Shown in pieces: positions 23,043-31,185 of a DNA stretch of 64,000 nt. Both the position numbers and the translations under genes were made by a program. Source of the DNA: Streptomyces sp. DI166 (GTDB lineage: Bacteria > Actinomycetota > Actinomycetes > Streptomycetales > Streptomycetaceae); assembly GCF_900091315.1 (NCBI RefSeq), contig NZ_FLSP01000028.1, forward strand, positions 1 to 64,000, in the 5' to 3' direction. Below the pieces are notes generated by a model that saw nothing but the letters and a program-made list of their open reading frames with translations, made no database searches and had not been told where the DNA came from. Position 1 is the first letter of the stretch; every line of letters begins with the position of its first letter.

Positions 23043-25582
23043 GCGTGGTCTCCTTCGCTGCTGTCGCTGCGCGCGGGGGGATGCGGGGCGGTGCCGCGGC
23101 CGGGCTGCCGTCCGCCGCCGCGCGCCCAGCCGGCGCGGTAGGCCGCCATGCGGTCCCGGACGAGTTCGGGGGTGCGCTCGTCGTCCTCGGGGGCGGCCGG
23201 GGCCTGTTCCGCGGCCGGCGCCTGGCGCAGTTGCGGGACGAGGTTCGCCTGCCGGACGCGGCGCGGGAGGTCGTCGGAGCCGTCGGACCCCTCGGGGCCG
23301 TCGGTGTCGTCCGGTGTCCGGTGGAGTCGCAGGGCGGTGACGCCGGGAGGCGTCGGCGGATCGGCGGCGGACCGGGCGGCCACCGCCGCGGGGGGCACCA
23401 GCGCGGGCCGGTCCGCCGGGGCTTCGACCGGTTCCTGGTGCGGGTGCGGGGCGCGGCCGGGTACGCGCGCGTACTCGCGTTCGGCGGGCCGGGGCGCCTC
23501 GGCCTCCTGGCGCGGGGAGCGTTCCGCGGCACCGCTCTGCAGCAGGGCGGTGGGCAGCAGGACGACCGCGGTGGTGCCGCCGTACGGCGAGGTGCGCAGG
23601 TGCACCTTGATGCCGTGCCGGGCGGCGAGCCTGCTGACCACGAACAGTCCGAGCCGGTCGCTGTCGAACAGGTCGAGCGCCTCGGACTGCTCGATGCGGC
23701 GGTTGGCCTCGGCGAGGGTCTCCTTGCCCATGCCGAGCCCGCGGTCCTCGACCTCGACTGCGTAGCCGTTGCCGACGGGTTCGCCGGTGACGCGCACGCG
23801 CGTGTGGGGCGGTGAGAACTGGGCGGCGTTCTCGACGAGTTCGGCCAGCAGGTGGGTGAGGTCGGCGACGGCGGTGCCGACCACGGCGGCCTCGGGGAGC
23901 TGCCGTACCTCCACGCGCGCGTAGTCCTCGACCTCGGAGACGGCCGCGCGGACCACGTTGGTCAGCGAGACCGGCATCCGCCAGGCGCGTCCCGGCGCTG
24001 CGCCGGAGAGGATGATCAGGCTCTCCGCGTGGCGGCGCATGCGGGTGGTGAGGTGGTCGAGCCGGAACAGGTCGCTCAGTTCGTTGGGGTCGTCGGAGCG
24101 GCGCTCCATGCTGTCCAGCAGGCTGAGCTGACGGTGCACCAGGACCTGGCTGCGGCGGGCGAGGTTGACGAAGACACCGGAGATGCCGCTGGCGAGTTCG
24201 GCGCGCTCCACGGCGGCCCGCAGGGCGGCGCGGTGCACGGTGTTCAGGGCCTCGGCGACCTGTCCGGCCTCGTCCTCGGCGGGTTGCTGGGGCGGGGCCT
24301 CGGCGCGGATGTCGATCTCCTCCCCGGCTCGCAGTCGGCGCATGGCCTCGGGGAGTTTGCGGCGGGCGATCTCCAGCGCACTGTTGCGCAGGCCGACCAG
24401 TTCGACGACGAGGCCGCGGCCGATACGGACGGAGATCACCAGGGAGGCGGCGACGGCGAGGAGGCCGAGCAGCACGGCGGCTCCGGCCGGGGTGAGCAGT
24501 CCCCGGGTGAACGGGTCGGCCCGGTCGGCGACGCCGCGGCCCGCGTCGGCCTCGATGGCGCGCATCCCGTCCCGCACCTGCGCAAGGGACCGGTCCCAGG
24601 CGGCCCGGGGTGCGGCGGCCACGGCGCGTGCTCCCGGTGCGGCAGCCAGGACCGCGTCCTCGGCCGCGCCGACGGCGGCGTAGTCGTCCCCGGCCGCGAG
24701 TTCCTCCCACGCGGTGCGCTCGGGGCCGCGCAGGTCGGCCACGGCCGATTCGGTCAGGGCGCGCCGGGTCCCGACGGCCCCGGTGAACAGCCGCAGCCGC
24801 TGTCCGTCGAGCCGGCCCGCCACGCGTGCGCCGGCCAGTACCGCGTCCTCCTGGGCCAACGCCTCCCCCGCGCGGGAGAATTCGAGCACCACGCGCGCGT
24901 CCGAGCCGAGTGCGGCGTCCTGGATGCCGGTGAGCGCGCCGCCGACGGAGAAGGCGGCGGCGATGGTCCTGGTGTACCCCGTGTAGGCCTGGTCCCACCT
25001 CACCCGGCCGTCGAGGACGTCGGAGCGCAGCGCGCCGAGCCCTTCGGCGCGGGAGACGAACTCCTCCAGGCGGCTCGCCACTCCGGCCGGCAACTCTTCC
25101 GCGTGGGCCACGGTGCTGCGGTCACCGAGTCGCAGTCGGGCCACCGCCGCGTCGGTGCGCGCGGTGAGTTCCTTGTAGTCGCCGTCCGACACGGCGGAGG
25201 GTTCGGTGGCGAGGCGCACCGCGGTGACACGTTCGGCCTGGAGGGCGGCGACGGCGTCCGCGACGGGTCCGCGGATCGCGGCGTCGACGCGCTGGACCTG
25301 GCGCAGCCGGGAGACGTCCTGAGCGGTGGTGACGGTGGCGTAGGCCCACAGGGCGAGCAGGGAGACCACGGGCACCATCAGCAGGCAGACGATCTTGGCG
25401 CGGACGGTGCGCGGGCGCAGGTGCCAGCGGCCTCCCCGCGCGGGCGCGTCGTCCGGCGGGCCGCCGAGGGTGTCGTCGGGTCCTTCGTCGGCGGGCGGTC
25501 CGGCGTGCGCTCGGCGGCCGCGTACGGGCGGTGAGGGCGGCGACTCGGCGCCGGGGGCGGTGGTCCTACGGGGTGTACGCAT
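23039..25582 (-). CDS. cvnA: Conservon sensor kinase-like protein with nitrate/nitrite-sensing domain (CvnA)
   Basis: An 847-residue membrane sensor. A disordered N-terminus (about residues 1-60) is followed by TM1 (KIVCLLMVPVVSLLALWAY) and a long extracytoplasmic helical domain (about 90-370) of the nitrate- and nitrite-sensing type, then TM2 (LTPAGAAVLLGLLAVAASLVI) and a HAMP-like linker. The kinase part contains LSDLFRLDHLTTRMRRHAES. The HATPase domain shows the N-box ELVENAAQFSPP, the G1 box VEDRGLGMG and a final GTTAVVLLP. The C-terminal 190 residues are Pro/Ala-rich and disordered. CvnA proteins usually lack a partner response regulator and signal through CvnB-D. ATG start with GAGGAGG. 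It follows the MHYT gene by 41 bp, so the two are probably in one operon. Confidence 0.93.
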   Translation of the reverse strand: MRTPRRTTAPGAESPPSPPVRGRRAHAGPPADEGPDDTLGGPPDDAPARGGRWHLRPRTVRAKIVCLLMVPVVSLLALWAYATVTTAQDVSRLRQVQRVDAAIRGPVADAVAALQAERVTAVRLATEPSAVSDGDYKELTARTDAAVARLRLGDRSTVAHAEELPAGVASRLEEFVSRAEGLGALRSDVLDGRVRWDQAYTGYTRTIAAAFSVGGALTGIQDAALGSDARVVLEFSRAGEALAQEDAVLAGARVAGRLDGQRLRLFTGAVGTRRALTESAVADLRGPERTAWEELAAGDDYAAVGAAEDAVLAAAPGARAVAAAPRAAWDRSLAQVRDGMRAIEADAGRGVADRADPFTRGLLTPAGAAVLLGLLAVAASLVISVRIGRGLVVELVGLRNSALEIARRKLPEAMRRLRAGEEIDIRAEAPPQQPAEDEAGQVAEALNTVHRAALRAAVERAELASGISGVFVNLARRSQVLVHRQLSLLDSMERRSDDPNELSDLFRLDHLTTRMRRHAESLIILSGAAPGRAWRMPVSLTNVVRAAVSEVEDYARVEVRQLPEAAVVGTAVADLTHLLAELVENAAQFSPPHTRVRVTGEPVGNGYAVEVEDRGLGMGKETLAEANRRIEQSEALDLFDSDRLGLFVVSRLAARHGIKVHLRTSPYGGTTAVVLLPTALLQSGAAERSPRQEAEAPRPAEREYARVPGRAPHPHQEPVEAPADRPALVPPAAVAARSAADPPTPPGVTALRLHRTPDDTDGPEGSDGSDDLPRRVRQANLVPQLRQAPAAEQAPAAPEDDERTPELVRDRMAAYRAGWARGGGRQPGRGTAPHPPARSDSSEGDHA

Positions 25583-25623
25583 GGCCTCCTCGCTCGGAAG
25601 TGGTTCGCCGGGGCGGCCCGTGG

Positions 25624-26397
25624 CTAACGGGCGGCGCTCTCGACCGGCCGCTGGGCGGAGGCGGAGGCCGCCCGCTCCCCCGTTGTCGGGGACAGGGCGA
25701 CGAAGGCCGATGTCAGGAACAGGTAGGACCCGAGGCCGACGGCGAGGGGGAAGATGAACTGCATCGCCGTGGCCCCGGGCAGGGCGTCGCCGCCGGGCGT
25801 GACCCGCACGCCGACCGCGAACATCCCGGTGTAGTGCATGCTGCTCACCGCGGCGCCCATGATCAGGGAGGCGACGGTGACCGCGACGGGCGACTTGATG
25901 TTGAGCGCCGCCCACAGCGCCGCGGTCGCGGCGACGACGGCGATCAGGACCGACAGCCCGACGAGGACCGGGTCGTAGCTCACCTCGCCGTGCAGGCGGA
26001 CCGCCGCCATACCGAGGTAGTGCATGCTGGCCACACCGAGTCCGGTGGTGAGCCCGCCGAGGAAGAGCGCGCGGGTGCGGTCGCGGCTGTAGCCGACGGC
26101 GAAGACACCGGCGCAGACCACGGCCATGGCCACGAGCAGGCTCGCGATGGTGAGCGGTACGTCGTAGCGGATGTCGGTGCCGCTGACGCTGAAGCCCAGC
26201 ATGGCCACGAAGTGCATGGTCCAGATGCCGGTGCCGATGGCGGAGGCGGCGGTGACGAGCCAGTTGCGGCGCGAGCGTCCGGTCGCGGCGAGCGCGCGCA
26301 CGGTGCAGCGCAGCCCCAGGGCGGCGCCGATGCAGGCCATCGCGTACGACAGCGCGGGGGTCAGCCACCCGAGGGCGGCGTGGTCCAGGTGTCCCAT
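25624..26397 (-). CDS. MHYT-domain membrane sensor
   Basis: A 257-residue protein with seven predicted membrane helices and three MHYT-type repeats: MHFVAMLG (about residue 60), MHYLGMAA (about 125) and MHYTGMFA (about 188). In MHYT proteins the conserved Met and His residues are proposed to bind copper and sense O2, CO or NO. This copy has no output domain, so it must act with another protein. CvnA, starting 41 bp downstream on the same strand, is the obvious candidate. The ATG at 26397 has no Shine-Dalgarno sequence; instead a hairpin lies four bases upstream in the mRNA. Confidence 0.88.
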   Translation of the reverse strand: MGHLDHAALGWLTPALSYAMACIGAALGLRCTVRALAATGRSRRNWLVTAASAIGTGIWTMHFVAMLGFSVSGTDIRYDVPLTIASLLVAMAVVCAGVFAVGYSRDRTRALFLGGLTTGLGVASMHYLGMAAVRLHGEVSYDPVLVGLSVLIAVVAATAALWAALNIKSPVAVTVASLIMGAAVSSMHYTGMFAVGVRVTPGGDALPGATAMQFIFPLAVGLGSYLFLTSAFVALSPTTGERAASASAQRPVESAAR

Positions 26398-26401
26398 GGC
26401 C

Positions 26402-26419
26402 CCGGGACGCTAGTCCCGG
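26402..26419. promoter_or_regulatory. Hairpin directly upstream of the MHYT start codon
   Basis: CCGGGAC (26402-26408) and GTCCCGG (26413-26419) form a perfect 7-bp stem with a 4-nt loop, four bases before the ATG on the minus strand. It could be an operator or an RNA element that limits translation of the sensor operon. Confidence 0.4.
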
Positions 26420-26561
26420 CAGGGGCGCACAACCGGGGCGCGTTTCGAAAGCTGTTGGAATATGACACGGAAGACGCGCAGAACGATCGCCTCCAGCTCG
26501 AACATGCGCGCAGACGCGTCCTCCTTGTCGGTGACGCCTTCACCCGCGCCGGTGAGGGATC

Positions 26562-27170
26562 ATGCCGAGCATGAGCGACGACCACACACACGTCCAGGAG
26601 TTCTTCACCGCTCGTGCGGCCGACTGGGACGCCCGCTTCCCGGACGACGGTCCCGCCTATGCGGCGGCGGTCGCCGACCTCGCGCTGCGCGAGGGTGACC
26701 GGGTGCTCGACGCGGGCTGCGGGACGGGGCGCGCCCTGCCGCCCCTGCGCGCGGCCGTGGGACCGTCGGGAGTGGTCGTCGGGGCCGATCTGACCCCGGC
26801 CATGCTGGAAGCGGCCGTACGGGCGGGACGGGACCGGGACGGGCGGCTGCTGCTCGCCGACGTGGCCGCGCTGCCGTTGCGGTCGGAGTCGCTGGACGCC
26901 GTGTTCGCGGCGGGCCTGATCGCGCATCTGCCCGATCCGGCGCGCAATCTGCGGGAGTTGGCCCGCGTGGTGCGCCCGGGCGGCACGCTGGCGCTGTTCC
27001 ACCCGATCGGCCGGGCGGCGCTCGCGGCCCGCCAGGGGCGGCAGATCACCCCGGACGACCTGCGTGCCGAGCCCAATCTCCGCCCCCTGCTGGCCGGTTC
27101 CGGCTGGCGCATGACGTCGTACGCCGACGAGGACTCCCGCTTCCTGGCGCTCGCCGTCCGCGCGGACTGA
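26562..27170 (+). CDS. Class I SAM-dependent methyltransferase
   Basis: A 202-residue methyltransferase of the UbiE/Methyltransf_11 type. Motif I VLDAGCGTGRALPPL (about residues 49-63) binds S-adenosylmethionine. It is followed by VVGADLTPAMLEAA (motif II region), LLLADVAALPLRSESLDAV and the post-motif ELARVVRPGGTLALFHP. The substrate is unknown. Start: ATG 26562 (MPSMSDD) and ATG 26571 (MSDDHTH) are both possible, as neither spacing to GAGGG is ideal. Its stop is four bases from the stop of the convergent hydrolase gene, within a small palindrome. Confidence 0.88.
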   Translation: MPSMSDDHTHVQEFFTARAADWDARFPDDGPAYAAAVADLALREGDRVLDAGCGTGRALPPLRAAVGPSGVVVGADLTPAMLEAAVRAGRDRDGRLLLADVAALPLRSESLDAVFAAGLIAHLPDPARNLRELARVVRPGGTLALFHPIGRAALAARQGRQITPDDLRAEPNLRPLLAGSGWRMTSYADEDSRFLALAVRAD

Positions 27171-27174
27171 GCGC

Positions 27175-27930
27175 TCAGAGGGTCCCGGCGACCACGGCGG
27201 CGAAGGCGTCCGGATTGTCGAGCATGACGTTGTGGCCGGCGCCGGGCACCGTCACCACGCGCACGCCCGCGGCCTCCAGCGCCCGGCTGCCCGGCAGTTC
27301 ACCGTTGAGCCCGCCCTGCACGTAGACCCGGTCCACGGGCAGGACCGCGAGGATCTCCCGCCCCGTGGGCCGCGACCCCCGGACGAGCCCGACGGCGCTG
27401 CGGTGCAGGGCGCGCGGGTCGGCCAGACGCATCGTGGCCGCCCACAGCGGTCCCACACGGTCCAGCACGCGCGCGTGGCCGTCGTCGGCGAAATCGTCCT
27501 CCCCATAGGCGGCGATTTCGCGGCTGCCCGCGGACGGCGGCGGCAGCGGGTCGAGGGTGGCCTCGGTCAGGACCAGCCGGGAGACCAGTTCGGGGCGCCG
27601 GTGGGCGAGGACGAGGGCGACGGCCCCGCCCATGCTGTGCGCGATCAGCTCCGCGCCGGTCAGTCCCGCCTCGTCGAGCACCTTGGCCAGGGCGTCGGCA
27701 TGGTCCTCCAGGGAGTAGCCGAAGTGCGCGGGCCGGTCGCTGACGCCGTGGCCCGGCAGATCCACGAACAGGCTGCGCCGCCCCGTGAGTTCCGGCCGGG
27801 CCGCGATGTGCGCGTGGTACACGGACGACATCGACCCCAGCCCGTGCACGTACACCCGCGCGGGCTCCTCCCCCGGCACCTCCGTCCACCGGACGCAGCT
27901 CCCCTTGCCGTCGAATTCCGTCTGCTGCAC
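27175..27930 (-). CDS. Alpha/beta hydrolase
   Basis: A 251-residue alpha/beta-fold hydrolase. HG oxyanion text is VYVHGLGSMSSVY (about residues 27-39), the nucleophile elbow is LIAHSMGGAVALV (Ser about 98) and the catalytic His is in PGAGHNVMLD (about 233). The acid is probably in the LPVDRVYVQG region. A cytoplasmic esterase or epoxide-hydrolase-like role is likely; the substrate is unknown. GTG start. It is divergent from a padR gene, and a perfect palindrome upstream of its start suggests PadR control. Confidence 0.88.
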   Translation of the reverse strand: MQQTEFDGKGSCVRWTEVPGEEPARVYVHGLGSMSSVYHAHIAARPELTGRRSLFVDLPGHGVSDRPAHFGYSLEDHADALAKVLDEAGLTGAELIAHSMGGAVALVLAHRRPELVSRLVLTEATLDPLPPPSAGSREIAAYGEDDFADDGHARVLDRVGPLWAATMRLADPRALHRSAVGLVRGSRPTGREILAVLPVDRVYVQGGLNGELPGSRALEAAGVRVVTVPGAGHNVMLDNPDAFAAVVAGTL

Positions 27931-27967
27931 TGCGGCACCCTCCCCGTCGCGAACGTCTCTCCAGGAG

Positions 27968-27989
27968 AATACATCGGAACCGATGTATT
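27968..27989. promoter_or_regulatory. Probable PadR operator
   Basis: AATACATCGG and CCGATGTATT are perfect 10-bp arms around AA. The ACAT...ATGT core, 8 bp apart, is the classic PadR-family recognition pattern. The site lies between the divergent hydrolase and padR starts, only 38 bp from the hydrolase GTG. Confidence 0.75.
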
Positions 27990-28053
27990 GCGAGAGCGAT
28001 GCATGCCCTTACGTGAGCACCGCACGCCCCGCGTGGTACGCGAAGATGTGGCC

Positions 28054-28578
28054 ATGCTGGAGCTCGCCATCCTCGGATTCCTCTACGACACCCCCCTGCA
28101 CGGCTATGAGCTGCGCAAGCGCATCACCGCGCTCACCGGGCACGTGCGCCCGATCGCGGAGAGCACGCTCTACCCGGCGATCAAGCGGCTGGAGAAGGCG
28201 GGACTGCTGGAGCGGACCACCGAGCCCGGCGCGGTGGCGGCGCCCCGCCATGTACTGACGCTCACCGGGGCGGGCGGGCAGGAACTGCGGCGGCGGCTGG
28301 CCGAGCCCGGCCGGCGTGACATCACCGACGAGAACCGCTGGTTCACGGTGCTCGCCTTCCTCCGGCACCTCGACGACCCGGCCGCCCAGTCGGCCGTGCT
28401 GCGCCGCCGTCTCGCCTTCCTGGAGGAACCCGCCAGCTTCTTCTACGACGGCGACCGGCCGCTGAGCGCGGAGGAGTTCGACGATCCGTTCCGGCGCGGC
28501 ATCCTCACCATCGCCCGGGCCACCTCCCGGGCCGAAACCCGCTGGTTGCGCGAGACCCTCGCCTCCCTGGAGGACTGA
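28054..28578 (+). CDS. PadR family transcriptional regulator
   Basis: A 174-residue PadR protein. The N-terminal winged helix starts MLELAILGFLYDTPLHGYEL and includes STLYPAIKRLEKAGLLERT. The C-terminal dimerisation helices follow the Vir_Act_alpha_C pattern (FTVLAFLRHLDDPAAQ, ATSRAETRWLRETLAS). ATG 28054 is chosen because MLELAILGFL is the family's usual N-terminus; ATG 28003 in frame would add 17 residues. It probably represses itself and the divergent hydrolase gene through the palindrome at 27968-27989. Confidence 0.9.
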   Translation: MLELAILGFLYDTPLHGYELRKRITALTGHVRPIAESTLYPAIKRLEKAGLLERTTEPGAVAAPRHVLTLTGAGGQELRRRLAEPGRRDITDENRWFTVLAFLRHLDDPAAQSAVLRRRLAFLEEPASFFYDGDRPLSAEEFDDPFRRGILTIARATSRAETRWLRETLASLED

Positions 28579-28718
28579 GGGGGACTACCGGTCCGCGGAC
28601 GGGTGCCCGATGCTCGTGAGCGTGCCGTTCGCTGCTGCCGCCCGGAACCGCAACTCCGTTTCGGACGGCAGGAGATGGACACGCGACATGACAACCGCAC
28701 AGGGGGAAGGTGGTCAGC

Positions 28719-29015
28719 ATGTTCGGCAAGGTCCGACGGTCCTGGGGGCGCATGCGGGAAGCGTGGCGCACGGAACAGAGCGCCCAGCAGGACGGACGTA
28801 CGCACAACCTGTTCGAGGCCGCCGCCGCGTACGTCTCGGCCTGCGCGGAGGACGACCAGGAGCGCATCGACGAGGCCGCGGGGTGGGTCTCACCGGAGGC
28901 CCTGTCGTTCGGGGTGAACGAGCTGGCGTGCCGGGCCGTCATCGCCCTCGCGCGGGAGCGCGACGAGTCCCCGCGGACCGTCGCGCGGGACCTGCTCGGG
29001 CTTCCGGCGGCGTGA
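28719..29015 (+). CDS. Small conserved hypothetical protein
   Basis: A 98-residue, mostly helical, charged soluble protein that I do not recognise. Readable parts are a basic N-terminus (MFGKVRRSWGRMREAW), an acidic middle and a C-terminal helix pair (LACRAVIALARERDESPR, TVARDLLGLP). No cysteine motif or membrane segment is seen. The ATG at 28719 follows GGGGGAAGG with 8-base spacing; GTG 28710 is in frame but overlaps that site. The flanking 140-bp stretches show no other genes. Confidence 0.65.
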   Translation: MFGKVRRSWGRMREAWRTEQSAQQDGRTHNLFEAAAAYVSACAEDDQERIDEAAGWVSPEALSFGVNELACRAVIALARERDESPRTVARDLLGLPAA

Positions 29016-29153
29016 CCCGCGTCGCCCCGGGAAGGGTGATTTCACCCCGTCCAGCCGGAAAACTGCAGCTCCGCGTGGGGGCGGGAGTCGTGACAAGGGC
29101 CTTCCCGGCGCACTAGGGTGCGCGCCGATGGACGAATGGATGGGGAGGCTGGG

Positions 29154-30035
29154 ATGGCCGGGACGGACGAGCAGGCCGTCGCCGCCGAGGACGACGCGCT
29201 CTATGTGCTGACGGCGGTGCTGCTGACACCGGCGAAGTTCCCGAGCGTGCTGGGCGACGACTACCCCGAGGCGTGCGCGGCGCTCGGCCTCGCGCCTCTG
29301 GCCGACGGCTACGGGCTGGTGCTCGGCCAGGACGGCGAGGGCGCCCGTTGGACGGTCGTCATCGACGACGTCTCGCTGGTCGCGGTCGCCATCGCGTCCT
29401 GGGACTGCGGCATGGAGTACGACCTGTCGCCGGACGAGCGCACGGTGGTCGCCGCGCTGCCCGGCTGGCCGCTCGCGGTCGCCGTCGCCGCCCCCAACGT
29501 GCCTCCGCCGCACGACCCCGAGCCCGACATCGCGGACGGCCCGCTGCTGACACCGCCGGACACCTCCACGTGGGGCCCGGCGCAGCGCCGGCTGGGCGCG
29601 GACGAGATCGCGCTGCAGTGGGCGACGTGGCGGGAGCAGATCGACGACGCGGACTTCCCGGCCCCCGAGGAGACCGGGGAGGACTCATCCGAAGGCGCCT
29701 CAAAGGACTCGTCCGAGGGCTCCTCGGGGAACTCCCCCGAAGACGCTTCGGAGGACAAGCCAAAGGGGCACGCCGGCATCCGTCGCGTTCTCGCCGAGGC
29801 ACGCGCGTACATCGAATCGCCGCCGCCGCTCGGCCGGGTCCGGTCCGCCTTCGCCTCGGGCCAGGCCCGCACCCTGCGCGCCGACGGCCCCGGCTGGTCC
29901 CTGGTGGCCAGAACCGACGACATCGCGTTCGTGCTCCTCGACGACGAGCCCGGCGAGGTCCTGCCGGTGGGACGCGGCCCGGAGCTGCCCGGCCTCCTGG
30001 AGGCCCTCGACAGGATGGCCGTGCGCCCGAGCTGA
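29154..30035 (+). CDS. Hypothetical protein with Ser/Glu-rich linker
   Basis: A 293-residue cytoplasmic protein I do not recognise. The N-terminal half (about residues 1-170) is an alpha/beta domain with WTVVIDDVSLVAVAIASWDC and LPGWPLAVAVAAPNVPPP. A low-complexity linker of repeated DSSEG, SSGNSPEDASED units (about 185-215) joins it to a C-terminal domain (about 220-293: RRVLAEARAYIESPPPLGRV, WSLVARTDDIAFVLLDD). The linker DNA is itself weakly repetitive. Start: ATG 29154 (MAGTDEQ) is preceded by GGGGAGG; longer in-frame starts at 29118 and 29136 have no ribosome-binding site. Confidence 0.65.
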   Translation: MAGTDEQAVAAEDDALYVLTAVLLTPAKFPSVLGDDYPEACAALGLAPLADGYGLVLGQDGEGARWTVVIDDVSLVAVAIASWDCGMEYDLSPDERTVVAALPGWPLAVAVAAPNVPPPHDPEPDIADGPLLTPPDTSTWGPAQRRLGADEIALQWATWREQIDDADFPAPEETGEDSSEGASKDSSEGSSGNSPEDASEDKPKGHAGIRRVLAEARAYIESPPPLGRVRSAFASGQARTLRADGPGWSLVARTDDIAFVLLDDEPGEVLPVGRGPELPGLLEALDRMAVRPS

Positions 30036-30117
30036 GGCCGCCGGGCGGAGCGGGTGCGACGGTCCTGGTGAGCAATCCCGATGTGCTCGGCGCCCGGGGC
30101 CGCATAGGATCGCAGTC

Positions 30118-31062
30118 ATGCCGTCGATCATGAGTGATGTGGACCGGTTCGAGGCCGCCCGGCCCCGGCTGGAGGCCATCGCCTACCGCCTGCTCGGCTC
30201 GGCGAGCGAGGCCGAGGACGCGGTGCAGGAGACCTACCTGCGCTGGCAGGCGGCGGACACCGGGCGGATCGAGGTGCCCGAGGCGTGGCTCACCAAGGTC
30301 CTCACCAACCTCTGCCTCAACCAGCTCACTTCAGCCCGTGCCCGGCGCGAGACGTACGTCGGCCAGTGGCTGCCCGAGCCGCTGCTCGCCGGGGACCCGA
30401 TGATCGGCCCGGCCGACACCGCGGAGCAGCGCGAGTCGGTGTCGTACGCCGTCCTCGTACTGCTGGAGCGGCTGTCGCCCAATGAGCGCGCGGTGTACGT
30501 GCTGCGGGAGGCGTTCGACTACGCGCACCGCGAGATCGCCGAGATCCTGGACATCACCGAGGCGGCCAGCCAGCAGACCTTCCACCGGGCGAAGAAGCAC
30601 GTCGCGGCGGGCAAGGCGCGCACCGAGATCGACGAGGCCGCCGCCAAGCGCATCGTGGAGGAGTTCCTGGCCGCGGCGACCAGCGGCGAGACCGAGCCCC
30701 TGGTGCGTCTGCTCACCCAGGACGCGATCACGGTCGGCGACGGCGGTGGGAAGGTCCCGGCCCGTACGAAGCCGTTCGAGGGGGCGCTCGCGGTCGCCAA
30801 GTTCCTGCGCGGCCTGTTCAAGCCCGGCGAGGCCAAGCGGGCCCTGGTCGGGGGCGCGCCCGAGATCTACGCGACGACCGCCAACGGCGATCCCGCCATC
30901 GTCGCGGTCGTGGACGGCCGGGTCGTCGCGATCAGCTGCCTGGAAGTCACACCGGAGGGCATCGTGGCGGTGCGCAGCCAGGTCAACCCCGACAAGCTGG
31001 CCCGCGCGACGGAACAGTGGGCCGCCGCGGACCACCGGGAGCCCCCGCTTCTGACCCTCTGA
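30118..31062 (+). CDS. ECF41-type RNA polymerase sigma factor with SnoaL-like C-terminal domain
   Basis: A 314-residue extracytoplasmic-function sigma factor. Region 2 is near residues 8-75 (RPRLEAIAYRLLGSASEAED) and region 4 near 115-175 (LSPNERAVYVLREAFDYAHR, TEAASQQTFHRAKKHV). The linker has YVGQWLPEPL, and the C-terminal SnoaL-like domain (about 180-300) contains DGGGK and NPDKL. These three motifs define the ECF41 group, where the fused C-terminal domain replaces a separate anti-sigma factor. ECF41 genes usually neighbour a carboxymuconolactone decarboxylase, oxidoreductase or epimerase; the oxidoreductase 123 bp downstream fits. ATG start with AGGA. Confidence 0.92.
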   Translation: MPSIMSDVDRFEAARPRLEAIAYRLLGSASEAEDAVQETYLRWQAADTGRIEVPEAWLTKVLTNLCLNQLTSARARRETYVGQWLPEPLLAGDPMIGPADTAEQRESVSYAVLVLLERLSPNERAVYVLREAFDYAHREIAEILDITEAASQQTFHRAKKHVAAGKARTEIDEAAAKRIVEEFLAAATSGETEPLVRLLTQDAITVGDGGGKVPARTKPFEGALAVAKFLRGLFKPGEAKRALVGGAPEIYATTANGDPAIVAVVDGRVVAISCLEVTPEGIVAVRSQVNPDKLARATEQWAAADHREPPLLTL

Positions 31063-31076
31063 CCGCACCCCGACGT

Positions 31077-31096
31077 GATGTGACGTGCTTCACATC
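31077..31096. promoter_or_regulatory. CRP-like palindrome upstream of the ECF41-linked oxidoreductase
   Basis: GATGTGA (31077-31083) and TCACATC (31090-31096) are perfect 7-bp arms with 6 bp between, containing the exact TGTGA-N6-TCACA layout of a CRP-family site. It starts 14 bp after the sigma factor stop and 90 bp before the oxidoreductase ATG. A weak ECF41-like -35 (TGTCAGG, 31104-31110) follows; the 16-bp-spaced -10 matches only 2 of 4 bases of the reported CGTC. Confidence 0.5.
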
Positions 31097-31185
31097 CTGA
31101 TCCTGTCAGGAATCGGCGAGCTGCCCGGTTCAAGGATCGACACCGCGCAGAACAGCGGTGAACCGACCCAGACAGGAGCAGTCAC

